Positions 20,352 through 31,808 of a stretch of DNA of 64,000 nt are shown here, piece after piece. The stretch spans positions 62,001 to 126,000 of the forward strand of contig CANTFK010000899.1 of the NCBI GenBank assembly GCA_947646735.1, read 5' to 3'. Position numbers and translations under genes: made by a program. Numbering within the stretch: position 1 is the stretch's first letter; the number at the start of each line of letters is the position of its first letter. The notes under the pieces are model-generated. The model saw only the letters and a program-made list of their open reading frames with translations. It did not search any database and was not told the origin of the DNA. This stretch comes from Peronospora farinosa (taxonomy: Eukaryota > Oomycota > Peronosporomycetes > Peronosporales > Peronosporaceae).

Positions 20352-22100
20352 ATGGACATGACGGACTCGAACGTGTCAGTGGTTCGGCAATCGACGCATG
20401 AAGATCACCCGGACAAACCTGTGGAAGCCACGACAATGACGTCGTCTCTTGTACACCATCGCAAGCATCATTTGCTGCGTCAAGTGTCCATGCGGCTTTA
20501 TCTGAAGGGCAAAGACGTGGCCGAGGATGTGCTACGTAATGTGGCACCTTTTCGTCTTGCAGATGCCGAGAAAGTCTGCGGAGACGCGCAATCGAGTCTT
20601 GATCATGAGATTCGCAACTCGAAAAAGACAAGGAAACATCTGTGGCTGCCCAAGACGCAGGACGATTCCGTACTGCTTGGATCATCAAGTTCAAGTCAAC
20701 AAGTTGCACTCGACGAGGACCAGTCGGCAGTCAAAGATTTTTTTGTCTCCCGTGTGACCGACCCGACGTCGTACTTTTACCGCTTTCATTATGACCATCA
20801 TCGTCATTTGGCTCCTCGGAAAGCAGAAGTGCACCTCGTGGACATACAGTGGCTAAAGCCTCATGAGCAAATTGTGAGTTGGGAACGAGTAAATGCATTG
20901 AAGACGGCGACGCTGTCGTGGGATGCTTACACGAAGCCCTTGCTGGTAGATATCAAGACTGGTGCCATCTTGGACGGTCATCATCGCTACAATGTGGCAC
21001 TGCAGTTGCGTCTTAAACAGGTGCCTGCTGTCTTGGTGGACTACTTGGGAGACCAAACAATTCATGTGGATGTTTGGCCAGGTTGCGGACGATCGCAGCT
21101 TACGAAAGAAGACGTGATCGCAATGGCTCTATCGCCGGATGTGTTTCCGCCAAAGACGAGTCGTCACCGGTTCACGGAGAGTCTACCTCCTATTTCAATC
21201 CCGTTATCAGTGCTGCGCCAGCCACCACTTCCTATCGAGGAAGTGGCAAAGCAAGTGGCATCATCGTCGGTGTCTCACACAAGTATGCAAGCGAGAACAC
21301 CTCCATTACTAGTGCGCAGGCCTAGTTTACAGCAAATATCCATTCGTCTGATTTGTGGAGCCCAGAACTTGGCTACGTCAATGACCAAGAGCCTATTTCG
21401 TGGTCGACTGCGCTCCCATGATCGTGTTCGTGACTCAACGCAGATGGACTTGATCAGCCGGCCATCCTACGACACAAAGAATTTCTTTCACGCCATTCGT
21501 GAGAATGACCCCACGTCGAGTTTTTGCAGACAGAAGGCTGCGACACTGGAAGACCTTTTGTCGGACGATACAGAACGTCGTCAAAAGTTCTTCTTGACAC
21601 GTATTACCGATCCAACATCGTACTTCTACAAGTATCACTTTGATGCTCGCCCACAACGACAACCAAAGAAATTGGTTGTGCATCTCGCATCACTTCACTG
21701 GCTGAAAGCACACGAACACGTCGTGAGCTGGGACCGCGTCGAAGGTCTGCGTCGCGCCACTGTTCGCTGGGATGCTTACCTGGAGCCACTGCTTGTAGAC
21801 AGAGCTACAGGTGCCATCTTAGATGGTCATCACCGTTACAATGTAGGTATTCAGCTGGAATTGCAGTGCGTGCCGGTTGTATTGGTGGACTACCTGGAGG
21901 ACGAAACGATCACAGTGGATGTCTGGCCAAAATGTGGTCGCGATTCACTCACGAAACAAGAGGTGATTGAAATGTCTCTATCAGACAATCTTTTTCCGCC
22001 CAAGACGAGTTGCCACTCGTTCTCAGATGATCTACCACCTATTTTGGTGCCACTCGAGCAACTTCGAATGCCTTTGGATTGCAACTACGTTTCAATGTAG
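20352..22100 (+). CDS. Protein with two tandem ParB/SerK-like domains
   Basis: A 582-residue protein built of two similar halves. Each has SRVTDPTSYFY or TRITDPTSYFY, then VHLVDIQWLKPHEQIVSW or VHLASLHWLKAHEHVVSW, AILDGHHRYNV, VDYLxDxTIxVDVWPxCGR and VFPPKTSRH or LFPPKTSCH. The domains cover roughly residues 125-290 and 410-575. DGHHR together with the acidic HE motif and the FPPKT(S/T)RH end are the marks of the ParB-fold free-serine kinases SerK and SbnI rather than of DNA-binding ParB, so a small-molecule kinase role (serine to O-phosphoserine) is plausible. Experimental function in oomycetes is unknown to me. Between and before the domains are basic, Ser-rich linkers with similar LRQVSMRLYLKG / LQQISIRLICGA stretches, so the duplication includes them. 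The start is the first ATG in the frame; an upstream exon is possible. Confidence 0.75.
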   Translation: MDMTDSNVSVVRQSTHEDHPDKPVEATTMTSSLVHHRKHHLLRQVSMRLYLKGKDVAEDVLRNVAPFRLADAEKVCGDAQSSLDHEIRNSKKTRKHLWLPKTQDDSVLLGSSSSSQQVALDEDQSAVKDFFVSRVTDPTSYFYRFHYDHHRHLAPRKAEVHLVDIQWLKPHEQIVSWERVNALKTATLSWDAYTKPLLVDIKTGAILDGHHRYNVALQLRLKQVPAVLVDYLGDQTIHVDVWPGCGRSQLTKEDVIAMALSPDVFPPKTSRHRFTESLPPISIPLSVLRQPPLPIEEVAKQVASSSVSHTSMQARTPPLLVRRPSLQQISIRLICGAQNLATSMTKSLFRGRLRSHDRVRDSTQMDLISRPSYDTKNFFHAIRENDPTSSFCRQKAATLEDLLSDDTERRQKFFLTRITDPTSYFYKYHFDARPQRQPKKLVVHLASLHWLKAHEHVVSWDRVEGLRRATVRWDAYLEPLLVDRATGAILDGHHRYNVGIQLELQCVPVVLVDYLEDETITVDVWPKCGRDSLTKQEVIEMSLSDNLFPPKTSCHSFSDDLPPILVPLEQLRMPLDCNYVSM

Positions 22101-22482
22101 TTTTAGCAAGTTCACAAGGCCAGATTGTGATCACGACTTGATAAAGAAATTGCATTGTGCATGGATCAATGACGTAGAAAGAAGTGTATCTGCCAGTCGA
22201 TCAAGTTGGTAACGTTCGTGTGACTCGAGAGAGAAGAAGAGCACAGCAGCTTGATGAGCTCGGTACAGACGTATTTTGATAGCATACATCTAACACTTGC
22301 AATAGACGAAGTCATAGATGCGAACAGTGAATGACCATAAACGGCGAGGATTCGTTACTGCTACGTAGACCTATTTTTACCAAACACGTCTTGAATGCCA
22401 CGCATCAAATAGCTAGCCAAAATGTAAAAAGATCAATTATGGAAGCTCTACCTCAGTCGGCTTGACTCAATAATGCCGTCGT
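22101..22482. other. Intergenic spacer between convergent genes
   Basis: About 380 bp between two 3' ends. I see no gene, repeat or RNA. Confidence 0.5.
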
Positions 22483-23604
22483 CTACTTGGACTTCTTAGT
22501 CTCCTTGTCGTCATCGTCCTTATCATCGTCCTTGTCGTCGTCATTCTTCTCGCTGCTATCTTCCTCTTCTTCGTCCTCTTCCGAGTACTCCAGCAGCTCC
22601 TTGAACTCACCCCGGACGAACGCAGTAACTAGTGCCGAGCCCAGACACGCCGGCACCAGGTACAGTAGCGCTGGCTGTGCAGCGTCAAAGATGAACATGA
22701 CCGTCACTGTAGTAACAAGACCTAGAACGTAGAACAGCAAATTCACGTGGAAAAACGGCTTGGGAAACGATTGCTGACTGCTAGTTACATTAGCACGATG
22801 GGCATCGTATCGAAGTAACAGTGCCACAAAAATGCCAGGAATGACAATGTCACCTAGTCCCAAGATCGAATTCTTTTGTTTCTCTAATTCCGTTGCAAAT
22901 TCGCGTGGAAAAATGAGCTTAATAGGTGCATCAAATGACATAGCAACCGTGACCATTACATCCGTGCCAAAGACCCAGAAAATATCGTAAAAAAAGAGTC
23001 CACCAAGTAGAATAGCACCGACTTTAAAACTCCCAAGTGAGAGCGATTCAATGCCTTTAATTGACAAGGAAATGCCAAAGATATTGTTGAGAATGTAGTG
23101 TTTTGTCTGAAACCAGAGAGCAGCCACAATTGCAGCAAATGCAAATGTAAACATCCAAGCTTGAGACAATTCCAGCTTGTAGATCCCATAGAATGGCACG
23201 TGAATCGAACGATTGTATCGCTTTGACTTGCCTTGAAACAAACAAGTTAACACCAATGGACTAAAAGCTTCCGTAAGACTATAAGCTCCCACCAATGCAA
23301 AATAAGCCGTTAATAAGAGATTCACCATGTCTTTATCAAAGAACTTGAAGAGAGTATAGAGCCCAAGTAGAACCCCTGACCCTAATACGGGAAATAAATA
23401 GGCATCTTCCGCTTTCATGACTTCGTCATTCTTCGCACCACTTGCTACACGTGTGTGTTTCAATGTCAGTGATAATGTTGACCCAATGTAGACAATACAC
23501 GAAGCCGATAAAATGAGTTGGAGCGACACGGGAATCAAGATGAAGTTTGATGCGAATAAGAGCGACAGAAGAACAAAGTAACAACCATTTTGGACCGAAT
23601 CCAT
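22483..23604 (-). CDS. SPP: Signal peptide peptidase (presenilin-type aspartyl protease)
   Basis: A 373-residue intramembrane protease that cuts signal-peptide remnants and type II membrane proteins in the ER. About nine hydrophobic helices are visible. The catalytic motifs are YDIFWVFGTDVM (first Asp), LGLGDIVIPGI (second Asp) and PALLYLVP (the PAL motif), in the right order and spacing. The cytosolic tail is very acidic (EEDEEEEDSSEKNDDDKDDDK) and ends KKSK, a KKXX ER-retrieval signal like that of animal SPP. The frame extends 31 codons upstream but opens there with GTG; ATG 23604 gives a start directly before helix 1, as in the family. Confidence 0.95.
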   Translation of the reverse strand: MDSVQNGCYFVLLSLLFASNFILIPVSLQLILSASCIVYIGSTLSLTLKHTRVASGAKNDEVMKAEDAYLFPVLGSGVLLGLYTLFKFFDKDMVNLLLTAYFALVGAYSLTEAFSPLVLTCLFQGKSKRYNRSIHVPFYGIYKLELSQAWMFTFAFAAIVAALWFQTKHYILNNIFGISLSIKGIESLSLGSFKVGAILLGGLFFYDIFWVFGTDVMVTVAMSFDAPIKLIFPREFATELEKQKNSILGLGDIVIPGIFVALLLRYDAHRANVTSSQQSFPKPFFHVNLLFYVLGLVTTVTVMFIFDAAQPALLYLVPACLGSALVTAFVRGEFKELLEYSEEDEEEEDSSEKNDDDKDDDKDDDDKETKKSK

Positions 23605-24683
23605 GCTAGAAGAAGAAAAACAAGAATGATGGAATGGAGGTCGGATGTTCAAGGCAAGAATGATGGTTGCCACGTGGAGGTTGAAGGAAGTAGTCACTCG
23701 ATGTCACTGAAACGAAGGGATCGGTGAAAGGGATGGGGGATGCGACCACCAGTGAGATAAAGGAACGGATCGGGTTGGTTGAAATTCAACACCCGGACAT
23801 TGTAACTGTCAAAAGCGATAGTAGCGCCCTTGAACGATTTCAAAAGTAATGGAACCTACTGCTGCGACAAGTTTCTCTTGCATGCTGTTCGTGAGGGTCT
23901 ACATTGTCAATTGTGATTCATTCTAATGCACGTCTTTAAGATCGGTTTTTACGATGAAAGAACAAGAGAGAGGTGATTCTGACCGATCCACTTTTTTTTT
24001 TCGCAGCTTTATGTGCTTTTTTACTTGATCGAAAACAATGGAAAGCCGGAAGATACCACGACAATGTCGTTGGCACTGGCTCGAAATCCCTAGCGGTACT
24101 ACACTGACAAAGAAAGTCTCGGTACCTTTATGACACTAGAAAATTTGTACGGAATGGTTATGGTATCTGGTTTCGAAGACCAGAGAGAGATGTGCACTAC
24201 TCGTGGGCTGTTCGACCAGAATTCTTCACTTTTGCATCATTTGTTGCAGCAATAAACTTGTCTTTTTTTTCAATTGATCAAGCCATTTAAAAGCTGTATT
24301 TCATAATAAGATAGATCGAAAAAAGTGTTCCACCCCATCCATTAACCTCAAACCTTTATGTTCAGCCGTTGAGAAACGACCCATTGTTCAGTCGTTTTTA
24401 TTTGCACCAAGAAGGACAAGTAAGTACGTAGCAACTCGTAAGTACCAGTCGTACAGTAAATGGTGTTACTTCACGGTTACATTTCGCCCGAACCAGGAAG
24501 TTTTTACGTTTTTTAACACGTAAAAACGGAGAGCGTAGACAGGCGGTCTTCACTTGCATAAACAATCCAGGTCTCTTTCGACATAAGTACTGCCTCCATC
24601 GATATATAATACTGTCTATACATACATTTATTCATATACTACTGTCTATATAGTCAAAAGTCAATTCTTCTTCTTCATCTCAA
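23605..24683. promoter_or_regulatory. Divergent intergenic region, SPP and PI4-kinase
   Basis: About 1.1 kb between divergent starts. It contains short T runs (e.g. around 23991-24001), and the ACTGTCTATA sequence occurs twice at about 24612-24655 just before the kinase ATG. No coding frame is convincing. Long for this window, it probably holds both promoters and perhaps an untranslated leader or intron. Confidence 0.4.
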
Positions 24684-27600
24684 ATGAAGACGTCGATCTC
24701 CTTGTCCTCCTCCTCCTCCAATACAAACATTCCATCACTTGAATCTCTTTCTCTTCATGAAGAAAGTAGTGATGAAAGTGAAAAAGCGTGGGAAATGGAC
24801 GAAACGGATTGGCGAAGTTCGACTTGTTCCGAACCAAGTCGTCGTTTTTCCTTGATTGATTTGCCCTTAAAAGTCCGTGATTCCGTCTTACGTCGCGGTT
24901 TAAAGACGTCACAACCTCTTGGGAAAACAAAGGATCGATCGAGTACTACAGACACGACAAGATCATCATCATCAACTACATCGACACCTCGAGAGCTGGA
25001 ACTTTTACTCCAACAACAAGAAGAATCAGAGCAAGTGGAAAAATTTCGTACTTTTTGGAATGAAAAACTACGCATGACAATGGATCGACTTGCTGGAAAC
25101 AAATTGAAGAATGAGGAGGCACAGGAGGATGTGTTTCATTTACTACTGAGACTTTATGCTCATCAAGATGTGTTGGAAGAACTTTACAGCAGTTATGACA
25201 AGAATGCTGCTGAATTTGTGTTTTATATTCCACAACTATGCACGTTTCTTATGCATGGCAATTATGCCAAACAACATCAACTCGAGTGCTTTCTCATGTC
25301 AAGAAGTGGCGAGTCATTACCATTTGCACATCGATTGACGTGGTTTTTGAGATCGTTCTGTGACAATGCCAGAGGCTATCGTTCCGAGTCTTTGAGTGTC
25401 ACAGCACAACAGGGTCAGGAGAATTGTGATTTTATTAAAGCTCTTGGAAGACGAGCAGGCGTGCCGGCACTGTTGATGAACAGTGGACTTTGTGTGGAGG
25501 AAGTATCGGCTACAAGACCTGACAATTTAGAGCAAAGACGGTGGATGATTTTTCCTACCGATGATGAACAGGAATTTACAATGTTGGAAAGTGATAAATC
25601 CTTTGCAGGACATTTGCTTTGCAGACGAAATTCCATGCAGGATGAAGCGAGGACAGATGAAGGAAATGCACACCAGATCTTGCTATTCAAGCAAACGCCA
25701 ACGTTTGTGGAAGCTCTTACAAACTTGGCAGAACAGCTCATCCCCATACCGCGTTCTCAGAGAAACAGGGAACTGCGCAAAAGGTTACGTTATATTGATA
25801 TGCAAATGCTGCCCTCCGACGTGATTTACTTGCCAATAGGTAATCCATATCATCGTGTCAAGCGCATTTGGGCCGAAGAGTGCTTTACATTCTCTACAAA
25901 GGAGCGAGTGCCGTACTTCCTTTGTGTGGAAGTTTTGGATTACTCCGTTGCCACCTCCCCATCTACGTCTAAGAAAAAACAAAGGAAGAGAAAGTCAAAA
26001 GCGAGTCGTAATCAGATGCGAGGCTTTTCTCTCAAGTTGCCTTTCACGAAGGCTGACGCCGGTCTAGAAGTATCAGCCGATGATTCTCCCATGTCGAGCA
26101 GCACTTCGCTTGAAAGTGAGCCGAGCTTGGTGTCATCGCCAAGTGCTTCTTTTCCATTGCCAGAAGTCGAAGATGACAGCCCAACGTTGTCGTCGTCATC
26201 GTCGACTCCCTTGCGGGATGTCGATGATGTGGCGGGTCTTATTGAAGATCAGATGAATAGCGAGGATGGCGATGACGAGAAAGAAGGTGAACTAAAAATC
26301 AGAAAGAACTTTCAGGAAGACAAAGATCTTCAAAGAGCTGAAGAGGAGCAACAAGAACGACTAGGGCAATGGAATTTGCCAAGATCTCAACGACGCAGCA
26401 TCAAAGAGTACTCGAATAGTGCATCAGCTCGCTCAGGAGAACAAATCGACAGCTTTTACTCATCCTGGTTTTCGAAGAAGGCACAGCACGACGCCGAAGA
26501 AGACGAACATGCTCCACCTGTTTTTGACCAAACAAAGGTCGACGATACTGCTCAAAAGGTCGTTGCTTCTCCTTCGATAAAGAATGATGAACCTGCAGTT
26601 ATCGAAGAGGTAGTTGCTGGCGCTGGCGATGAGGGAGTGGAGACCTGCGAGCTTCATGAGGCAGTATCTGCCCGGTCGACATCTTTGGAAGGCGAATCCG
26701 TCGTTGCGTTTGCAACTGGAGAGAACGTTACAGCGTCATTTTGTGAAAAAGTGGAGGTGGAAGTCACTGTTCAACAGTTTAATGCGAGTCCTAATCAGTC
26801 AAAAGCACTACCAAAGCCCAACCAGAAGGGTGCATCGATCGGTTGCGAACCTGTCGAGAGGGAAGCGTGGAAATCTATGGCTGATGAGCAGATTGTTCTC
26901 TATACTCCCCCAGTCCAAGCTCGGAGTCTCTTTTCGACCTTGTTTTCGAAGGAACCTCCTACTCTAAGTCCTGGAATGACACCGGCCTTGTTCAAGAGAA
27001 AAACGACGGGGGCAAATGACAGAAAGAGTAACACAGCCGCTGTAACGAGGCCTACGGGTATATTTGCGTTCATGTTTGCGAAAAAGTCTCAGGTATTTTT
27101 GCTCAAGTCAAATGAAGTGGGAATTTCGGATGAAGTTGATGCCGACGATGCGAACAACGAGGAGTTGGAGTTGAAGAAGGTGCATTTGTCCGAAAACAAT
27201 CTTGTCGACAGAACTTCCGTGTCTTCAAAAGATGGACGTATGACGGATGATTCGGTAGCTGAGGATGCAGATGGCGAGGACACAGACTCAAGCGGTGGGT
27301 ACATTTTGGGCGACGACGAATTTGTATGCGAACCGGAGCCTTCGCCCGTAACTAAGGTCTCTGAAAAACAGGATCCTGCTGTATTGGGGCTCTCTCAGAA
27401 CTCTGTAATGGAGCTTACTGAGCAACTTCCTGCCAATCTGGATCGTGCTACGGCTTGCACTGATGACGAGACTGCACTATCTGAAAACGTCGACCCAGAT
27501 GTGAGTTCTTCGACACTCTCAGCACCTGATGTCGAGAGCAACAATGTGTCAGAGGACAAGGACCATTTCCGACAAAGACGACGTGATCTGAGCGTCAGCC

Positions 27601-28759
27601 TTGATTTTGCTGATCCGACAGCTTGGAAAGAAGAATTTGATTTGGATGATGGCCTGACTGAGGAAGAGCCAGATGTAGACGTGGTTGACGACGATGCCGA
27701 TGGGGAGCACGAGACATCTGAGGATGAGGATGAGAAGCCGATGATCGTTTTCCGTGAGCGCTGGAGTGAGAAGGAAGCGCGTATTCGTAACGAATCACCG
27801 TATGGAGAACACCCTGGATGGCGACTTCTTTCTGTTATTGTAAAGAGCAATGACGACTTGCGCCAGGAGCAGTTTGCAGCGCAGCTGATTGCCCAGTGTG
27901 ATCGGATATTCCGCGAGTACTCGCTTCCTCTGTCGCTGAGGTAAGTTTGCCATGTGCTTTTTTGAGGATATACTTGTTATTGATGTTGCGCTTGATCCAT
28001 TTCCTTAGACCGTATAACGTAATCGCTACGTCAGCTACGACTGGACTCATCGAGGCCGTTCCTGACACCGTTTCTCTGGATTCTCTGAAGCGGAATGATC
28101 CCGGCTACACCACGCTCCAGTAAGTCAATCTAGTTTTACCTTCTTGTCGTCAGTCAGTACCAGCACTCACTTACTTGTTTTGGTGCAGGGATTTCTACAT
28201 TCGCCTTCACGGCGACAAGGATACTGCTGAGTTTACTCGAGCCCAGCGAAACTTTGTAGAGAGTCTTGCGGCCTACTCCATCGTTTGCTACGTGTTCCAG
28301 ATTAAAGATCGTCACAATGGCAATATCCTAGTGGACACCGACGGACATGTGATCCACATTGACTTTGGTTTCTTACTCACCAATAGTCCTGGCAGTAACT
28401 GGAATTTTGAGCGGGCCCCATTCAAGCTTACCGATGAATTCGTAGAGCTTATGGGTGGACCCCGTAGCTCAACATTCCGCTACTTCCGGTCCCTCTGCAT
28501 CCGTGCATACCTGGCACTCCGTCGAAACATGAGCCAAATCGTCCTTCTTGTCGAGATGATGCTTGTGGGGAATGCTGATTTGCCTTGCTTTGCTGGTGGA
28601 AAAAAAGCGGTGATTGAAGGCCTTCGTGCGCGTCTTAAACCAGGCGCACGTACGAGCACATGTCAAGTGTTTGTGAACCAGCTGATCGACCAATCCATTA
28701 ACAATTGGCGGACGCGCTGGTATGACAAGTACCAACGAACTTGTCTCGGAATCCTGTAG
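24684..28759 (+). CDS. PI4K: Phosphatidylinositol 4-kinase, type III beta-like
   Basis: Makes PtdIns4P at Golgi or vesicle membranes. Three exons: 24684-27940, 28009-28119 and 28189-28759, which join in frame to 1,312 residues. An N-terminal helical PIK-like region (about 120-440; RLYAHQDVLEELYSSYD, FLMSRSGESLPFAHRLTWFL) leads to a basic stretch (SKKKQRKRKSK). Then come some 550 residues of acidic, Ser-rich, low-complexity linker. The kinase domain occupies the last 280 residues: GWRLLSVIVKSNDDLRQEQ (nucleotide-binding lysine), the catalytic loop KDRHNGNILVD and the activation segment HIDFGFLLTNSPG. The end (YDKYQRTCLGIL) matches the YDxxQxxxxGIL ending of PI4KB. All catalytic residues are present. 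Confidence 0.93.
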
Positions 28760-29022
28760 TAGTGTTACGTTCGACAACGACGACTCCATTTTTGATAAGT
28801 AGCGATAGCGTAGGGTATCTTGAAACGATTTGGATTATAAAGCGACTAGGACCACTTGAGATTGAACTGTGACAGCAGGAATTCAAGAACAAGTTTCCAG
28901 GCTCGGATTGATGGATTCATAATCAGCATGATCGATGTTGAAGCGAAGCAAATGATATTCACGCTATTATATATGCTGGACAGAATTACTGTAGCTAAAG
29001 CCTCGATGCCACTTCCAATCCA
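28760..29022. other. Spacer between convergent genes
   Basis: Short region between two 3' ends. Nothing recognisable. Confidence 0.4.
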
Positions 29023-30666
29023 TCAAAGGACAGCAGTGGCCGTAACTTTCAAAACTTTCATTTCTGAAGGTGAGCAGGTATCTACTTTGTGGTCTTGTCG
29101 AATCGTGCCGATTTTTTCATCATTGTCTTCCTCGCTTGGTGTGCTTAGGTCGAGCTTGTCGATAATATCTTGTGGGTCTGAAGTGGGGATCAAGAAGAGA
29201 AAGAAAATGGGCACTAGTTTCAATGCGCTGCGCACGACAATGGCCGTCCCCAACATATCGTACTCGTCCTTGGCAATACCCATCCAGTCACAGAGCATAG
29301 CACCCCAAAACTCACTAACACTGTTTGAAACGTTAGAAATGGACATGAGTAACGCAAAGAGCGTGCCCTCGATACCCCTGGGGCACAGCTTGGCACAGAG
29401 AACCATGATTGGCATGGTTTTCAACCGGCCTATTACATCTGCAATCACGTGGTCACCAAGTACAAAAGCCTTGTCTGGAATGCCGAGTTCAAGATTAGTA
29501 CGCGTCACCAATACGACATCTGCCAGTGACACGAGAGCCAGGGATAGCTGCGCGACTAGGAAGATTCGGCGAAATGACACGTTTGCGAAGAACAAGTTGT
29601 ACAACATTGTTCCTCCCATCAGAAAAATAAAGCCAATGGCTGATACAATTCCCAAAAACTCGGGAGTAAAGTGAAGCACGTCGGTCGAGAAGTAAAAGGC
29701 AATCTGTGAATACGCTGGGCTGATTGCATGTGAGATGAACACCCACAGAGCACACATCCAAACTACCGGGGTACAAATGGCGGTCTTGAGTTGCCGAAGT
29801 TGTGTCGTCGCCGAGGACACAAATTGACTCTTACTCAGCGTACTCTTTGATTCCTCCATGAATATGGAAAACAGTAACGTTGTGAGCGGACCCAACGCTG
29901 AAGCGCCGAACACCCCACGCACGCCCAAACTCTTGGTAGCAGGACCCGACAGGAAAGCACCAATCATGCCACCCAGTGACATTGCAATCCATGAGACTGA
30001 TTGTAAATCGTTTGCCCCATTATTCGGATCCAGCCTTGAGATTTCCACCACCCTTGCATCGATCACCACATCAATCACAGCCATCGATAGACTTTGTGCC
30101 ATGAGCACCAGTACTGCCACACTTGGTGTCGTGACAAGATCAGGGACTGCCAACGTCAATGCAGCAATTGTACCCAGGATACTACACAACATCATGTAGG
30201 ACTTGCGATGGTATCCAAACAATGGTAACGAATCTGAAAGAATCCCATAGACTGGTTTGATTCTCCAGGGCATTTTCATTAACATTTGAAGCATCTGAGA
30301 CTGCGTTGGCTGTAGATTTAAGTTTTCCTTGAAAAAATAATTGATACCAAGGGCTGTGAAGCTCGCAAAACCTTGTACAATATACACGACAATGATCAGC
30401 ACGAGGGTCGAAGTCTTAAAGGTTTGACGTAAATGTTGCACCCAATTGAACAATTGTCGACCTCTCGAGAGTTTAACCTGGTCATTGCTTGTGTCTATGG
30501 GTTCATTAGTGGAAAAGTGTTTTGCTTTGGTAGTTTCCATCGGTTTGCTCGTGTTTATGGCTTCTACATGCTTTTCCAATGACAAGAGATTGTTCGGTTC
30601 AAGATGTTCATCTACTTTTAGTCGGGACAAATGCTCGGATCGAGATGAAAGTGACTTGAGCGTCAT
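29023..30666 (-). CDS. Folate-biopterin transporter (FBT/BT1 family, MFS)
   Basis: A 547-residue, 12-helix major-facilitator protein of the FBT/BT1 family found in trypanosomatids, apicomplexans, plants, cyanobacteria and expanded in oomycetes. It is expected to carry folates, pterins or related compounds. Diagnostic motifs are MPWRIKPVYGILSDSLPLFG (helix 2-3 loop), YHRKSYMMLCSILG, IDVVIDARVVE (the DxxxDAxxVE motif) and DLQSVSWIAMSLGGMIGAFL. The N-terminal 75 residues are hydrophilic and cytosolic. One exon, no disruption. Substrate cannot be read from sequence. Confidence 0.92.
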   Translation of the reverse strand: MTLKSLSSRSEHLSRLKVDEHLEPNNLLSLEKHVEAINTSKPMETTKAKHFSTNEPIDTSNDQVKLSRGRQLFNWVQHLRQTFKTSTLVLIIVVYIVQGFASFTALGINYFFKENLNLQPTQSQMLQMLMKMPWRIKPVYGILSDSLPLFGYHRKSYMMLCSILGTIAALTLAVPDLVTTPSVAVLVLMAQSLSMAVIDVVIDARVVEISRLDPNNGANDLQSVSWIAMSLGGMIGAFLSGPATKSLGVRGVFGASALGPLTTLLFSIFMEESKSTLSKSQFVSSATTQLRQLKTAICTPVVWMCALWVFISHAISPAYSQIAFYFSTDVLHFTPEFLGIVSAIGFIFLMGGTMLYNLFFANVSFRRIFLVAQLSLALVSLADVVLVTRTNLELGIPDKAFVLGDHVIADVIGRLKTMPIMVLCAKLCPRGIEGTLFALLMSISNVSNSVSEFWGAMLCDWMGIAKDEYDMLGTAIVVRSALKLVPIFFLFLIPTSDPQDIIDKLDLSTPSEEDNDEKIGTIRQDHKVDTCSPSEMKVLKVTATAVL

Positions 30667-31170
30667 GTAGAAAGAAAGACTGATTGTAAAACGAACAAAG
30701 TTTACACTATCGAAACGTACAAGTGTCGTGTCGTGTCGTTAGGAATAACAAGATGGATAGGGAGACATGCTTTGACCAATCAATAAGGCGAAGAGGCTAA
30801 AGACTCGAGGTTATGATGTCCTGTATCGACCAACTGAAGAAATACTTGATTTTAAATGAGAATTAAGCTACTGTAGCTCTGATTTAGTACTAAAATGTAG
30901 TATGTTAAATGCTTTCATACGACAACAGTCAGCGTAAACTGCCACAAAAGCCAGAGCAATGACTATGGATACATTAGACTAACCTATATGTATCACATAT
31001 GGATACATATAATGTACTGATATAACGATCATCCGTTCCCTGTACATTCGAATCGCATTTAAGCGAATACTCCGAAAAAATCCATCTTATACAAACATTT
31101 AGTCTACACACTTCGTCACCAACTCTCCCGTCCGTTGCAAAACAAACGTCCTTATAGAGAATAAATCACA
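30667..31170. promoter_or_regulatory. Divergent intergenic region
   Basis: About 500 bp between the FBT transporter start and the coiled-coil gene start. Contains a CATATGTATCACATATGGATACATATA-like run of short repeats near 30985-31010 and an AT-rich centre. No coding frame. Confidence 0.4.
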
Positions 31171-31808
31171 ATGGCTTCAATTGCTGCGTCCCCAGGTAAG
31201 AACTTCCCCCCTCTTTTTCTCTTTCGGTCTGTCTCTTCATGTACACACAATGAATCATCTCCCTGTCTTTTTATTTCCTCGTGACAGTCTGCCCTAATGG
31301 TCTAAAGAAACGCTCCCGTTTAAATGAATCGCTTGACCTTATACGGAATAAACGCCAACGTTGTGTGGTCGACACCAATATTCAACACGACAATAATGAT
31401 GATGCGGATGTAGCCAAGTACAGTCAACGCCATGTCGAGTACTTTGAACACATGAAACAAGCTGAAATTGCTCGGATAAAGACAGAATGTGACCAGTTGA
31501 TGATGAAGAAAGAACTGGACGTTCAACGTCTTGCCCACGAGCTTCAGTCTACACAAAATCAAGTGACTTGTCAGACAAATGAAATGGTGCGACTTGAAGG
31601 CGAAAATCGACTGTTAAAACGTGCTGTTGCTATTCAAAACCAGCAAAAAGAAGAGGTTTTACAGGAGAATAAAACACTGAAACAATTGGCGACACAAGCA
31701 GCAGAACATATGAAGCGTCTGGAACAAGCTAATTACACACTTCGAGTTCATTTACAAGCTAGTACAAATGCAACTGTTGGGTACCATCAATCACCTGATG
31801 TGTACTAG
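31171..31808 (+). CDS. Conserved-looking coiled-coil protein, function unknown
   Basis: Two exons, 31171-31195 and 31288-31808, splice in frame (phase 1) to 181 residues: a nine-residue first exon (MASIAASPV) followed by the main body. A basic Ser/Arg segment (KKRSRLNESLDLIRNKRQR) could be a nuclear localisation signal. From about residue 50 the protein is an almost continuous coiled coil (VEYFEHMKQAEIARIKTE, then ELDVQRLAHELQSTQNQV and EEVLQENKTLKQLATQAA). The RNKRQR plus central coil layout recalls small uncharacterised nuclear coiled-coil proteins of plants and protists, but I cannot name a family. A GA repeat lies just after the stop (31829-31842). Confidence 0.75.

Noticed and set aside
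28856..29674. 272-codon plus-strand frame opposite the FBT transporter
   Set aside because: Antisense of conserved membrane-protein sequence; no own start context or domain.
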